Assembly (NCBI GenBank): GCA_017397105.1
Contig: JAFQKF010000004.1
Location: forward strand, 1 to 46,056
DNA: 46,056 nucleotides
DNA from: Clostridia bacterium
GTDB taxonomy: Bacteria; Bacillota; Clostridia; Oscillospirales; Acutalibacteraceae
Direction of reading: 5' to 3'
Part shown: one piece after another, positions 1-8,429 of the stretch
How positions within the stretch are numbered: position 1 is the first letter of the stretch
Layout of the letters: every line of letters starts with the position of its first letter
Notes under the pieces: model-generated
Databases searched by the model: none
Told to the model about the DNA's origin: nothing
Seen by the model: the letters and a program-made list of their open reading frames with translations, nothing else
Made by a program: the position numbers and the translations under genes

Positions 1-3
1 ATT

Positions 4-483
4 TTATGATTTCTTGTTCTCGCTACCCGTGAACGGGTCTACATATTCTTTCAGGCTCATTTGGTCTGCTATTAGGTCTTCTGCAAGCTGATTCCTTATA
101 TATTCTGCTACTTGCTTTTTGTTTCTTCCTACTGTATCTACGTAATACCCTCTGCACCAGAAACTTCTGGAACCGTACTTATACTTTAAATTTGCGTGTC
201 GGTCGAAAATCATCAATGTACTTTTTACCTTGAGATATCCCATGAATTGTGCTACACTTATATGCGGCGGGATACTTACAAGCATGTGGATGTGGTCGGT
301 ACACGCTTCTGCCTCAAGTATTTCTACATTATTTTGCTCACACAATTTTCTCAATATCTGTCCGATATCTTTTTTCAGTTCTCCGTAGATTACTCTTCTT
401 CTGTATTTTGGAGCAAAAACTATGTGATACTGACACCTGTACTTTGTGTGTGATGAACTTCTTATCTCGCTTTCTTTTTTCAT
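4..483 (-). mobile_element. tnpA: IS200/IS605-family TnpA, single-domain Y1 HUH transposase
   Basis: This 159-residue protein has the normal length for an IS200-type TnpA, which cuts and rejoins single-stranded DNA at hairpin ends through a covalent 5'-phosphotyrosine. The HUH metal motif is visible as DHIHML (His64, His66), and the catalytic tyrosine is Tyr128 in the C-terminal helix around VAEYIRNQ. The start ATG at 483 follows a GGAGG site. The reading frame is intact, so the transposase could be active. No TnpB/IscB partner is seen, but the far end of the element lies outside the window, so an accessory gene there cannot be excluded. Family assignment is firm; the exact IS subgroup cannot be decided without a search. 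Confidence 0.95.
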
Positions 484-555
484 AAAATTAAACCTCCTTT
501 TATTTTAGTAATGCGGCTGCCAAACCACTACTATTATACTTGGAGGTTTAATTTT
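484..555 (-). promoter_or_regulatory. Inverted repeat that sequesters the tnpA ribosome binding site
   Basis: Positions 484-497 (aaaattaaacctcc on the plus strand) and 542-555 are perfect 14-bp inverted complements. In tnpA mRNA the 3' arm contains the GGAGG Shine-Dalgarno and ends directly against the AUG at 483, so folding would hide the whole initiation site. IS200 of enteric bacteria is known to limit transposase translation with such a leader hairpin. That the same control works here is inferred from the structure. Confidence 0.75.
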
Positions 556-617
556 CTTCCATTCCTTTTGGGCTTGCTTTGAGCTCGCCCGTTTTGGCTT
601 TACTGAAGTCTTTTTTG

Positions 618-636
618 CCCCCGGCTGTACCGGGGG
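618..636. other. GC-rich perfect hairpin at the IS200 left end
   Basis: A 7-bp stem (CCCCCGG / CCGGGGG) with a 5-nt loop lies about 135 bp upstream of tnpA and is followed on the plus strand by a T-rich run. It may be a terminator or a subterminal hairpin of the transposon end. The sequence does not decide between them, and the element boundary is not defined here. Confidence 0.5.
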
Positions 637-664
637 TTGTCTTTTGCTTAAGCATTAACACAAT

Positions 665-695
665 GGGCAGTATCAATTAGAAATTGATACTGCCC
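665..695. terminator. Perfect 14-bp hairpin after the GPH transporter gene
   Basis: GGGCAGTATCAATT (665-678) pairs exactly with 682-695 around a 3-nt loop. It lies 13 bp beyond the transporter stop codon. The T-rich run is clearer on the plus side (gtttcattttt), with A-rich DNA before the stem on the minus strand, so it may act in both directions. Confidence 0.65.
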
Positions 696-707
696 GTTTC
701 ATTTTTG

Positions 708-2222
708 TTATTTAACGATAAACTGTGAATCTGCGATTTCTGCAACCTCTTCAGCAGTTGTTGCTTTATTCATTCTGTCGGCAACCTTGCTTCTTCTTTC
801 ACGAAGCTCGGCGTACATAAGGTTACGCTTATCAGCCGTAATGGGATAGAAAAGCTTGGGAATGATGCCGAGAGCACCTGTGATAATGGGAACACCCGTA
901 CCGAGAGCGAAAATCCACCATTTTGTTCTGTCGGTCTGTGTTCCGACCGTGGCTCCCTGAACATATCCGATGCCCTTAAGAACAAGGCTGTTAATACTGC
1001 CCATAACTGCCTGCTGAAGCTTTGCAATTGTTGTTTGCGCAACGCCTATCATAGCCTCTGCTCGGTAGCCGTTTTTCCATTCGCAATAGTCCATTGACTC
1101 GTTGCTGATTTCCGCAGGAATAACTCGTCTTAAGCCGTAGATACACATCTCGAAGATTTCTTCAATACCCATCATCGGCAAAATAATATGCTTCTTCTGG
1201 AAGTTGTTGTTAATTGAACCTATGCCGAAAACAATCAGCCACAGCATATCAGTCCAGGCATCCTCAAAAATCCACAGAGCTTTTGTTGAAAATCTCTTTC
1301 TGAGCGGCTCAACAAAGCTGTAACTGATAAACTTAACCGGGAATGCCGGAATACCAACAATAGTTTTCCAGGTAATAGAGCCGATAACGTCGATATAGAA
1401 GTTTGTTCGGCTTGTGCCGACTGCGAAACCGTTAAGGAACGATGAAAGCACCTGAATAAACATCGGTTTGTTTGTAACGATTGCTTTCAAGCCCTGAATT
1501 ACGCTTGGTTTCTTGATGGTCTGTGCAACTCTTTCTCTTGTGGTGAGGAAGAAATACAGACAGAACGCAGCGCCGAGAACTGCAAAGGAAACACCGAAGC
1601 CTGCGAAAAGCTTGGGAAGCTTGACCTTAATCTTATTGTTGATTATGAGGTCATAGATAATACCGAAAATCTGCTTCGGAACATCTTCAACAAAGTGCGA
1701 CATAAGATTCGCCGTTGCAATAAGCCGCGAACGGTCCAACGGCTCGGGTGTTATCGTGGAACCGAAGCCTGCTCGGGAAATGGAGGTGAAGGTGTTAGCG
1801 GTTTCGGTGATGATTGACATTGCAAAATAGAAAATCCATTTGGGGAGATAATCGCCCGGAGTATCGGGGAAGATAAAGGGAATCAGCCAATACCATAATC
1901 CGAGTATTGTCAGCGGAATCTGACCGAGAAGAAGATAGGGTCTGAATTTACCCCAACGGGTTCTGGTTTTTTCAACAATAACACCGATAAATGTGTCGTT
2001 AAAGGTATCCCATACGGTTGCAACTATGTTCTGAATCGCAAGATAGCTGAAATCGATTTTTACAACGTCGTATATGTATCTGTCTTTAAAATCATTAATG
2101 TTCAGGCTCTGTGCCGTATCTTCAAGAACATAAGCAACTGTTTCTTTTGTGCCGACAAATCGTCTGTTCTTTAAAAGCGCCGATTTAGTAGTTGCTTCAA
2201 CGTTTTCGTTCACTGTTGACAT
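708..2222 (-). CDS. GPH-family (MFS_2) glycoside/pentoside/hexuronide cation symporter
   Basis: A 504-residue polytopic membrane protein of the glycoside-pentoside-hexuronide:cation symporter family, which imports sugars or glycosides with Na+ or H+. The family signature is clear near residues 70-97: an acidic motif DTFNDTFIGVIVEKTRTRWG followed by KFRPYLL. About twelve hydrophobic segments follow. The start ATG at 2222 has an AGGTGA site four bases upstream. A sigma-A promoter (2252-2280) lies just upstream and a hairpin follows the stop, so it is probably a single-gene transcript. The substrate cannot be read from sequence. A beta-glucosidase gene 3.4 kb away has a very similar promoter, so a glucoside is a reasonable guess. 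Confidence 0.9.
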   Translation of the reverse strand: MSTVNENVEATTKSALLKNRRFVGTKETVAYVLEDTAQSLNINDFKDRYIYDVVKIDFSYLAIQNIVATVWDTFNDTFIGVIVEKTRTRWGKFRPYLLLGQIPLTILGLWYWLIPFIFPDTPGDYLPKWIFYFAMSIITETANTFTSISRAGFGSTITPEPLDRSRLIATANLMSHFVEDVPKQIFGIIYDLIINNKIKVKLPKLFAGFGVSFAVLGAAFCLYFFLTTRERVAQTIKKPSVIQGLKAIVTNKPMFIQVLSSFLNGFAVGTSRTNFYIDVIGSITWKTIVGIPAFPVKFISYSFVEPLRKRFSTKALWIFEDAWTDMLWLIVFGIGSINNNFQKKHIILPMMGIEEIFEMCIYGLRRVIPAEISNESMDYCEWKNGYRAEAMIGVAQTTIAKLQQAVMGSINSLVLKGIGYVQGATVGTQTDRTKWWIFALGTGVPIITGALGIIPKLFYPITADKRNLMYAELRERRSKVADRMNKATTAEEVAEIADSQFIVK

Positions 2223-2251
2223 AACTTCACCTGCCTTTTTTATTTATGTAA

Positions 2252-2280
2252 AGGATAGCATATTTCTTATCTTTTTGCAA
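2252..2280 (-). promoter_or_regulatory. Promoter of the GPH transporter
   Basis: On the minus strand, TTGCAA (2280-2275), a 17-bp spacer and TATCCT (2257-2252), preceded by TATGC. The same TTGCAA-17-TATGC-TATnnT arrangement occurs at the GH3 gene (8158-8186). Confidence 0.7.
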
Positions 2281-2371
2281 TATTTTTAACGTATATTTAT
2301 AAATTACCATAACTTGTACACATTGTAAGAAGGTTAAAGATGACACCGTACGGTATTTTTTAATACGCTGT

Positions 2372-3559
2372 TCATACCCTGCCGTAAAGACACTTCGTGG
2401 GCTCTTTTTCAATCACAAGACCGCAGTAGTTGCACATAATGCATTTTGCCGCCAGCTGACCGTTTTTCAGTTTTTTTGCAAGGTCAGGCTCACAGATAAA
2501 CGGCCTGCACATTGAAACAAAATCAGCCTTCCCTTGCTCGATTATACTCTGCATATCGGCCGATTTATGTATTCCGCCAACTGCAATTACGGGAATTGAA
2601 ACGTTCTTTTTGATTATTCCTGCGTTGTCAACGTTAAAATTCTCAAGAGGCTTGGGCTGCTTTATCAGCGGATTTACAAGATTTGCAACCGACAGCGCAA
2701 CCTTGCTGAGAATTCCGGGGAACGATGCGCAGGGTTCCCTGTATTTAAAAACAGCATCCATCGGCATAAGCTCGCTTCGCATGGTGTTCATTCCGTCCTG
2801 AACGGTACCGCAGGAAACCTCTATTGCATCGCACCCTGCCGCTTCGAGCCTTTTGCAGATTTCAACGGAAGAATCAATTCGCATCCCTCCCCTTCTGTTA
2901 TCCTCTGCGCTGAGCTTTATCCATACGGGAAGATTGGTTTTTTCCTTAATGCCTTTAATTATCATCTCAACTATTCTGCATCTGTTTTCCAACGAGCCTC
3001 CCCATTTATCTTTTCTTCTGTTTCCGTAGGGTGAAAGAAAATCGTGCAGCAAATATCCGTGACCTGCGTGAAGCTGCACCGCATCAAAGCCCGCCTTTTC
3101 AGCCATCGCTGCCGCTGAAACAAAATCATCAATAATGCAATATATTTCAGCTTCATCAAGCACTTTTGCCTTATCAGGATAAAATGCGTGCAAAACGTTT
3201 GACGGCGCTACTTTCTGATATCCTATAGCCTTTGACGAGGTCTGCCTTCCGCAATGAGCAATCTGAAGAACAACAGGCGTATCATGCTTATGCACGGCAG
3301 AGGTTAATTCTCTGTATTTCTCAATCACCGAGTCATCATAAATCTTCAGCATTCTCGGATACGGTGACACACCGTTTTTGCTGACGGCGGCATAGCCCGT
3401 AATAATACAGCCGATTTCATTCTTTGCAAGGTATTCGTATTTTGAAATCAGCTTGTCACTCGGCGCACCGTTTTCATCCGCCAGTCCATCGTGAGTTGCA
3501 CTGCGTATAATTCTGTTTTTAACGCTAATTCCCGAAATTTTTGTTTGTTCAAAAAGCAC
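2372..3559 (-). CDS. Old Yellow Enzyme-family NADH:flavin oxidoreductase
   Basis: FMN-dependent TIM-barrel ene-reductase family protein (about 395 residues), expected to reduce activated C=C bonds with NAD(P)H in the cytoplasm. Family blocks visible are an N-terminal LFEQTKISGISVKNRIIRS, a central HAGHGYLLHDFLSPYGNRR-KDKWGG-SLENR stretch and a late AVGGIH FMN-phosphate loop. The C-terminus carries a CxxCxxC plus one more Cys (CIMCNYC ... C). This resembles the 4Fe-4S site of 2,4-dienoyl-CoA reductase-like members, although the second NAD-binding half of those enzymes is absent. I chose the GTG at 3559 as start because AAAGGGG lies 8 bases upstream and the protein then begins where the family begins. 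An upstream ATG at 3601 has no ribosome site. The natural substrate is unknown. Confidence 0.88.
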   Translation of the reverse strand: MLFEQTKISGISVKNRIIRSATHDGLADENGAPSDKLISKYEYLAKNEIGCIITGYAAVSKNGVSPYPRMLKIYDDSVIEKYRELTSAVHKHDTPVVLQIAHCGRQTSSKAIGYQKVAPSNVLHAFYPDKAKVLDEAEIYCIIDDFVSAAAMAEKAGFDAVQLHAGHGYLLHDFLSPYGNRRKDKWGGSLENRCRIVEMIIKGIKEKTNLPVWIKLSAEDNRRGGMRIDSSVEICKRLEAAGCDAIEVSCGTVQDGMNTMRSELMPMDAVFKYREPCASFPGILSKVALSVANLVNPLIKQPKPLENFNVDNAGIIKKNVSIPVIAVGGIHKSADMQSIIEQGKADFVSMCRPFICEPDLAKKLKNGQLAAKCIMCNYCGLVIEKEPTKCLYGRV

Positions 3560-3615
3560 GGCACTTACCCCTTTTAATTCCTGATAATGCTGGATTTTCA
3601 TTTTGCCACAAGAGA

Positions 3616-3644
3616 ATTATATATCAGTTTCATCATCAATTCAA
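3616..3644 (-). promoter_or_regulatory. Promoter of the Old Yellow Enzyme gene
   Basis: On the minus strand, TTGAAT (3644-3639), a 17-bp spacer and a perfect TATAAT (3621-3616). Predicted transcription starts near 3609, almost on top of the ATG at 3601, which supports translation from the internal GTG at 3559. Confidence 0.75.
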
Positions 3645-3673
3645 GTGTTGTTTAAAACCGTTCAAACACAAAA

Positions 3674-3699
3674 ACACCCCCGGAATACTCCGAGGGTGT
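3674..3699 (-). terminator. Intrinsic terminator of the secreted-protein gene
   Basis: On the minus strand ACACCCTCGG pairs with CCGGGGGTGT (one G-T pair), followed by TTTTTGTGTTT. It starts 13 bp after the stop codon of the 3712-4923 gene. Confidence 0.85.
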
Positions 3700-3711
3700 A
3701 AACCTGTAATT

Positions 3712-4923
3712 TTACCAGACCACGCTTACCTTAAGGCCGTCAACGGTATACTCAACATCCTTGCGGTAATGGTTATCCATTGCTTCACAAAATGCATTGA
3801 GCATTTCTTCATCGGGCATTACAATCGTAAAGTGCATGGTAAGGCTGTTGGGGATGTACATTCTGTCACACATCTTAAAGCCGTTAATCCACCAATGGTA
3901 CTGAGGCTCCTGATTAACAAGAAGCTCATCGCCGTGATAAATCTGAAGGCTCATTTCAAGAAGCTGATCATCGGTAGCGCAATCGTAATAAGAGCCCCAC
4001 TTGTCGGGAGTTCTGTTGTAAAGACCAACCTCACCGCCGTTGGTGATAAGGTAATTGCCCTTCCAAATCTGAATCATCCACTCAAGTCCGTCATATTCAA
4101 ACTCGAATCTGCGGGTAACGTAATGCCAGAGAAGAGGCATTGAGTTAGCTGCAAGATCGTACAGAATGCAGAATCCGAACTCTCTCATCCAACCGTCGAT
4201 GGTTGCATAAACCATGAGGTCGGCAAGATTGTAGTTGAAACCGATGCCTACAAGGCCGGTACCATCAACGCCGGTGCACTCGCCTGTTACTGTGTTGATG
4301 AAAATACGGGGTCTGTATTCATCCGTACCGCCGTCCTTATAAGTAAGGCGAAGATAAACCGCATAAACGTCAGGGTCTGCCGCGGTGGGCTCAGAAACAA
4401 CCTCACATTTTTCTATAAGGCTGAAGTAAGCGCCGAGGAAATAATAGAGGTTAGCCATTGTATTGTCGCCATTAGCCCAGCTTTCGTCGCGCTTATCGTA
4501 CATCTGCTTTCTGAATTCAGCAGTATCAATCTCAAACACCTTGTTTGCAATTTCAGCAAGGTCGTTGATATCGGGAGCGTTGGTCAGAATAGAAACGATA
4601 TCAAGACCGCAGTTTACCATAATATGGTTGCAGGCTTCGGTTACAAAATCGTCAACGGTAACCTCAATACGTTCAGGAGCAAAAAGCCACTGACCCGAAA
4701 CAACCCTGAAAATGGTACCGATAACATTGTAGATTGACAGGAACTGTTCAGTAGTGAAAACAGGGATACCTTCATCCCACAGCTTTTGCTTATAATCGCT
4801 CAGGCTCATAAACTGAGGACGGCCCGATCTTACATCAGCACTGATTGCAAAGGTTGAAAGCACAGCAGACAGGCCGATAATCAAAGCCATAACAACTGCA
4901 ACTGATTTTTTGAACAAACTCAT
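3712..4923 (-). CDS. Secreted protein of unknown function
   Basis: A 403-residue protein I do not recognise. It begins with a Sec signal peptide: MSLFKK, a hydrophobic stretch of about 18 residues, and a likely cleavage near FAISA. I chose the ATG at 4923 because AAGGAGAAG lies a few bases upstream; an in-frame ATG at 4974 would put extra charged residues before the signal. The mature protein is rich in acidic and aromatic residues and has no transmembrane segment or recognised catalytic motif. Phrases such as WHYVTRRFEFEYDGLEWMIQ and repeated Trp/Tyr suggest a beta-rich fold. It has its own terminator and sits between the Old Yellow Enzyme and GH3 genes, with no clear operon partner. Confidence 0.8.
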   Translation of the reverse strand: MSLFKKSVAVVMALIIGLSAVLSTFAISADVRSGRPQFMSLSDYKQKLWDEGIPVFTTEQFLSIYNVIGTIFRVVSGQWLFAPERIEVTVDDFVTEACNHIMVNCGLDIVSILTNAPDINDLAEIANKVFEIDTAEFRKQMYDKRDESWANGDNTMANLYYFLGAYFSLIEKCEVVSEPTAADPDVYAVYLRLTYKDGGTDEYRPRIFINTVTGECTGVDGTGLVGIGFNYNLADLMVYATIDGWMREFGFCILYDLAANSMPLLWHYVTRRFEFEYDGLEWMIQIWKGNYLITNGGEVGLYNRTPDKWGSYYDCATDDQLLEMSLQIYHGDELLVNQEPQYHWWINGFKMCDRMYIPNSLTMHFTIVMPDEEMLNAFCEAMDNHYRKDVEYTVDGLKVSVVW

Positions 4924-5302
4924 TTTTCTTCTCCTTATTTTACAAAATAATACAATACGCATATAATCTACCACAAAATATTGCGTTTTTCAATAGTGAT
5001 ATTACACAAATTAATCTAATATTAAGAAACGCTGCGAAACATATGTTGTCAGTTTTTTCTTTTAAAAAAACAAAAAAACGTTTTTTCATCATCACTCCCC
5101 GTTGTCGCAAATCACCGTTTTCTGCCACAGATTCATATCTCTTCGGGGCTTTATCGGTATTCCTCAGATAAAACTTTGAACATTCAATCTTGTAGCTGTT
5201 CAGGTATTGATGAAAGATGATGTCCGCAGGTGAAATCACGTCTGCAGTCTTTCGTGAGCAATTTAAAAAAGTTCTACGGCATTTCAAGAAACAAAGCGCA
5301 CT
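4924..5302. other. Intergenic stretch without a supported gene
   Basis: This region between the secreted-protein start and a possible small plus-strand ORF is AT-rich near 4930-5090. Overlapping open frames on both strands lack ribosome sites and recognisable sequence. I see no RNA gene or repeat in it. Confidence 0.5.
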
Positions 5303-5452
5303 ATGGAAGTAAACAAAAACGTAAAGTATTCCGAAGATATGTGCGCAAAAAGCCTTGTAATTCTAAAAAAATGCGCTCACATCCGGATAGACCCCGGCCG
5401 GACCCCCGAGCAGGTCAAAGAAACAGCCGACAGACTCAGGCGGGCGCTATAA
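5303..5452 (+). CDS. Possible small protein, 49 residues, unknown
   Basis: An ATG-started frame encodes a charged 49-residue peptide beginning MEVNKNVKYSEDMC and ending ADRLRRAL. It has protein-like composition, with two Cys-containing helical-looking stretches and a PGRTPEQVKE segment. Against it, no good Shine-Dalgarno precedes the ATG. In favour, a strong hairpin with a plus-strand T-run (5517-5552) follows 65 bp later, which would suit a plus-strand transcript. I do not recognise the family. It could be a remnant of a longer gene or chance. Confidence 0.35.
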   Translation: MEVNKNVKYSEDMCAKSLVILKKCAHIRIDPGRTPEQVKETADRLRRAL

Positions 5453-5516
5453 TCCCCGAAAGTCGCAAAGAGCTTGCGCTCCTTGCTTCTTTATTTACTG
5501 ACGTTTCGCCAAAAAT

Positions 5517-5551
5517 AAAACGCAACGGAATGGTACATACCGTTGCGTTTT
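5517..5551. terminator. Bidirectional intrinsic terminator
   Basis: A 12-bp stem, aaaacgcaacgg (5517-5528) with ccgttgcgtttt (5540-5551), has T-runs on both outer sides. It ends the GH3 gene on the minus strand and could end the small plus-strand ORF. Confidence 0.85.
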
Positions 5552-5633
5552 TCGTCGTTTTCAGACGGGATTATGATTTGATATTCTATTCACTTTCATC
5601 AGAAAACAGATTTTTTCAGTCTTGTGTTCAGTA

Positions 5634-8129
5634 TCATTGAGCAAAAGCGTTTGTCTGCATCTTCATCCTGCAGATATCGTAAACGCAAAGCCTCATCGCA
5701 TTGCCGAAGCCGATGGGATCTTTCATGTATGCAAGCTTCAGCGAAAGAATTGTCTGCGGTGCGGAAATAACGTAAAGCATGGTAAGAATTCCGCTGTTTC
5801 TTGCGTAAACGGCAAGCGCAGGGTCAAGATATCCCTCTCCCGTGAGGTCTATACTTGCATCGGTAATAACGTAGCCGTCAAAGCCCCATTCTTCCCTGAG
5901 AAGGTCAACTAAAAGAGCTTTACTTCCGCCGCACCACTGAGCACCAATTCGGTTGTAAGCAGACATTACGCCCTTGGCTTCGCCTTCTTTTACCGAGATT
6001 TCAAACGGTTCAAGATAAAGCTCACGCAAAGACTGCTCGTTCAACCATGTGTAAAGTCCGTTTGATTGCCTGTTCTTTTCCTGTTCGTTTGCCGCGAAAT
6101 GCTTAACAGTAACAACAATCCCCTTTGACTGCACACCTTTGATTACCGCAGCCGACATTTTGCCCGAAAGCAGAGGGTCCTCGGAATAATATTCATTGTT
6201 TCTGCCGCCCTGAGGACTGCGGTGAAGATTGCAACCCGGCGCATACCATACGTGAGTTCCAAGCTGATTGCCTTCCTCTCCGATTATTTTACCGAACTCT
6301 TCGGCAAGTTCATCGTTCCACGTGCAGGCAAGCGCTGTTGCAACAGGAAAAGCAAGGCCGCTTTCTCTGTACAGCAAACCGCCCTCACCCTTGATGCAGG
6401 AAGGTCCGTCATTATCTGAAGTTGAGGGAATGCCTAATCTTTCAACAGCCGTAGTTTCATAGCCGCAGTCAGTAATAAGGCTTATCATTTCATCTACAGT
6501 CAACTGGTCAAGGAAAGCATCCCACAAGCTTTCATCTTTTGCAACGTCTTGTAAAGTTATTACACCGTCCTTATGCTTAACACCTGTTTTGGGTTTTTCG
6601 CCGTCGGTTGCAGGCTGCGGTCTTTTATCACTGTTGAGAACTTCGTATGTAGCCATGTAATCCGTGGGAGGTTCAGGGTACGTATTTTCAACATCCGCTC
6701 TTGAAAGATACGTCAGATTGCCTTGCGCAAATCCAAAAAGATTTTTAACTTCATTACCCGAATCAGAATCAATTTTATAAACTTTCTTTTCAGGCACACG
6801 GTACGTAAACGTTTTTTCTGCATTTCGGACATCGTGTGAAACGTGAATTTTATATTCACCGCTGTCAAGCACCCACGCCTCCTCGGCAACAGAATCATAA
6901 GATGCCATATCTTCTACATCAAATGAGATTTCAAGCACTTCGCTTTTGCCGGGAGAAAGAAGTTTTGTTTTTTTGTATGCCGCAAGTTCAATTGCGCTCT
7001 TTTCAATTCCGCCCTCATAATAAGGCGCTGAAAAATAGACCTGTACAACGTCTTTTCCTGCCGCATCGCCAACGTTGGTAACTTCAACTTCTACGCTGAT
7101 GCTTTTATCATCACTGCTATATGACCTTACGTCCCACTCAAATTCGGTATAAGAAAGCCCGTAACCAAAGGGATACATAACCTTCTCGGGCGCAAACGTT
7201 TCAAAGTATCTGTAGCCGACGTAAATGCCTTCACAATAATTCACAAAATACTTCGGGATACCGAAAACACCCTTATACATATAATTGCCGAAATTCTCCG
7301 AGGCTGGATGATCTTCAACGTCATACGAAACGGTATCGGCAAGCTTACCCGAAGGGTTCACCTCACCTTTAAGCACCTGACCGACAACGTCTGTTGCCAC
7401 TTCACCGGGAAGCCACATAATCATCGCCGCTTTAATGCTCTCGTAGTCATCAAGCCAGGACATATCCATTATGTTTGATATGTTAAAAACAACAATAACA
7501 TCCGAAAAGTTTTTACATACCTCATCAATCATTTGTGTTTCCGTTTCGGTAAGGTTAAGCTGTTTAACGCTGAGGTCCTTCATTTCGGTGCCCACCCTGC
7601 CGATAACAATAATCGCCGTCTGCGAATAATCGGAAGCCGCTTTCATTGTTTTTTCGCTGATTCTGTTTACGGGCATTTCAGACTGTCCGCTGCCAAAAAA
7701 CTGTTTTAAAACAGTAATCACGTAAGATAAAAATCCCAAATCAAACTTCGTTCCCGTAAAACCGGCATATAAATTATAAAGCTCTTTATTGTATTCAATT
7801 CCTGCGTTTGTCAAAGCGTCATAAAATCCGATTGCATCGGACGAACGAACCGCACCCGAACCTGCAGCGCCCGCAAACGATATCGAACACGACGAGGCAC
7901 CGAAAACGTTAACTTTATTATTCTTCAAAGGCAGAACCGAATCTTCGTTTTTGAGAAGAACAATTCCTTCCTCTTCAATTTGATAAGCAATATCAACTGA
8001 TTTTGCAGTTGTATCTTCGGAAATAAGTTTGGATGCAAAAACTGCCGGAGAAAATGATGAAAACAATATTGCCATTGCAAGAACAACCGAAATAATGCTT
8101 GAAAACCGTTTCTTTGCCCCGTTTTTCAT
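5634..8129 (-). CDS. Secreted GH3 beta-glucosidase with reversed domain order
   Basis: An 831-residue glycoside hydrolase family 3 enzyme that probably removes terminal beta-glucosyl (or xylosyl) units outside the cell. A signal peptide is clear at residues 1-32 (cleavage near VFASK). The alpha/beta sandwich comes first (about 45-330, starting EEEGIVLLKNE), then a fibronectin III-like domain (about 345-450, VEVTNVGDAAGKDVVQVYF), a linker, and finally the TIM barrel (about 530-831). The barrel has VKHFAANEQEKNR and the nucleophile Asp757 in GYVITDAS. Most GH3 enzymes have the barrel first; the reversed order is known in some rumen clostridia. ATG 8129 has GGAGG seven bases upstream. Own promoter and terminator indicate a single-gene unit. 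Confidence 0.93.
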   Translation of the reverse strand: MKNGAKKRFSSIISVVLAMAILFSSFSPAVFASKLISEDTTAKSVDIAYQIEEEGIVLLKNEDSVLPLKNNKVNVFGASSCSISFAGAAGSGAVRSSDAIGFYDALTNAGIEYNKELYNLYAGFTGTKFDLGFLSYVITVLKQFFGSGQSEMPVNRISEKTMKAASDYSQTAIIVIGRVGTEMKDLSVKQLNLTETETQMIDEVCKNFSDVIVVFNISNIMDMSWLDDYESIKAAMIMWLPGEVATDVVGQVLKGEVNPSGKLADTVSYDVEDHPASENFGNYMYKGVFGIPKYFVNYCEGIYVGYRYFETFAPEKVMYPFGYGLSYTEFEWDVRSYSSDDKSISVEVEVTNVGDAAGKDVVQVYFSAPYYEGGIEKSAIELAAYKKTKLLSPGKSEVLEISFDVEDMASYDSVAEEAWVLDSGEYKIHVSHDVRNAEKTFTYRVPEKKVYKIDSDSGNEVKNLFGFAQGNLTYLSRADVENTYPEPPTDYMATYEVLNSDKRPQPATDGEKPKTGVKHKDGVITLQDVAKDESLWDAFLDQLTVDEMISLITDCGYETTAVERLGIPSTSDNDGPSCIKGEGGLLYRESGLAFPVATALACTWNDELAEEFGKIIGEEGNQLGTHVWYAPGCNLHRSPQGGRNNEYYSEDPLLSGKMSAAVIKGVQSKGIVVTVKHFAANEQEKNRQSNGLYTWLNEQSLRELYLEPFEISVKEGEAKGVMSAYNRIGAQWCGGSKALLVDLLREEWGFDGYVITDASIDLTGEGYLDPALAVYARNSGILTMLYVISAPQTILSLKLAYMKDPIGFGNAMRLCVYDICRMKMQTNAFAQ

Positions 8130-8157
8130 AACTATACCTCCTGAATTTCTTTATTTA

Positions 8158-8186
8158 ACTATAGCATAACAAATCAATTATTGCAA
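8158..8186 (-). promoter_or_regulatory. Promoter of the GH3 gene
   Basis: On the minus strand, TTGCAA (8186-8181), a 17-bp spacer ending TATGC, and TATAGT (8163-8158). It is closely similar to the promoter at 2252-2280. Confidence 0.7.
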
Positions 8187-8340
8187 TCACTATATGAAAC
8201 TTGAAAGCGCCGTTACTTTATCAAAGCATTTGCCGTGTTCAGACCCCTCACAAAGCTTATTTCACAAGGGTTTATGTTGCCATAGTATAAATCTTCAAGT
8301 GTTGTTTGTTTAATTCGATTTGCTCCTTTACAAATAGAAA
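8187..8340. other. Intergenic, nothing recognised
   Basis: AT-rich spacer between the GH3 promoter and the terminator of the next minus-strand gene. No ORF with a ribosome site and no repeat is visible. Confidence 0.5.
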
Positions 8341-8373
8341 AAGTGCAACAGGATTTTATATCCCATTGCACTT
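8341..8373 (-). terminator. Terminator of the EVE/HsdR_N nuclease gene
   Basis: AAGTGCAA (8341-8348) pairs with TTGCACTT (8366-8373), with a further partly paired inner segment. On the minus strand it is followed by TTTTTCTATTTG. It is 56 bp after the stop codon at 8430. Confidence 0.7.
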
Positions 8374-8429
8374 GATTATAAATATTTAGAATGATAGTTA
8401 AGTTATAACAAATCGTTTAAGAAATAATT

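Noticed and set aside
4940-5287. 115-residue minus-strand frame upstream of the secreted-protein gene
   Set aside because: There is no ribosome site, composition is unlike a protein and it runs into the start region of the next gene; I could not support it.
5230-5640. 136-residue plus-strand frame
   Set aside because: It reads through a strong terminator hairpin and has low-complexity Arg/Pro content; the 49-codon frame in the same region is more protein-like.
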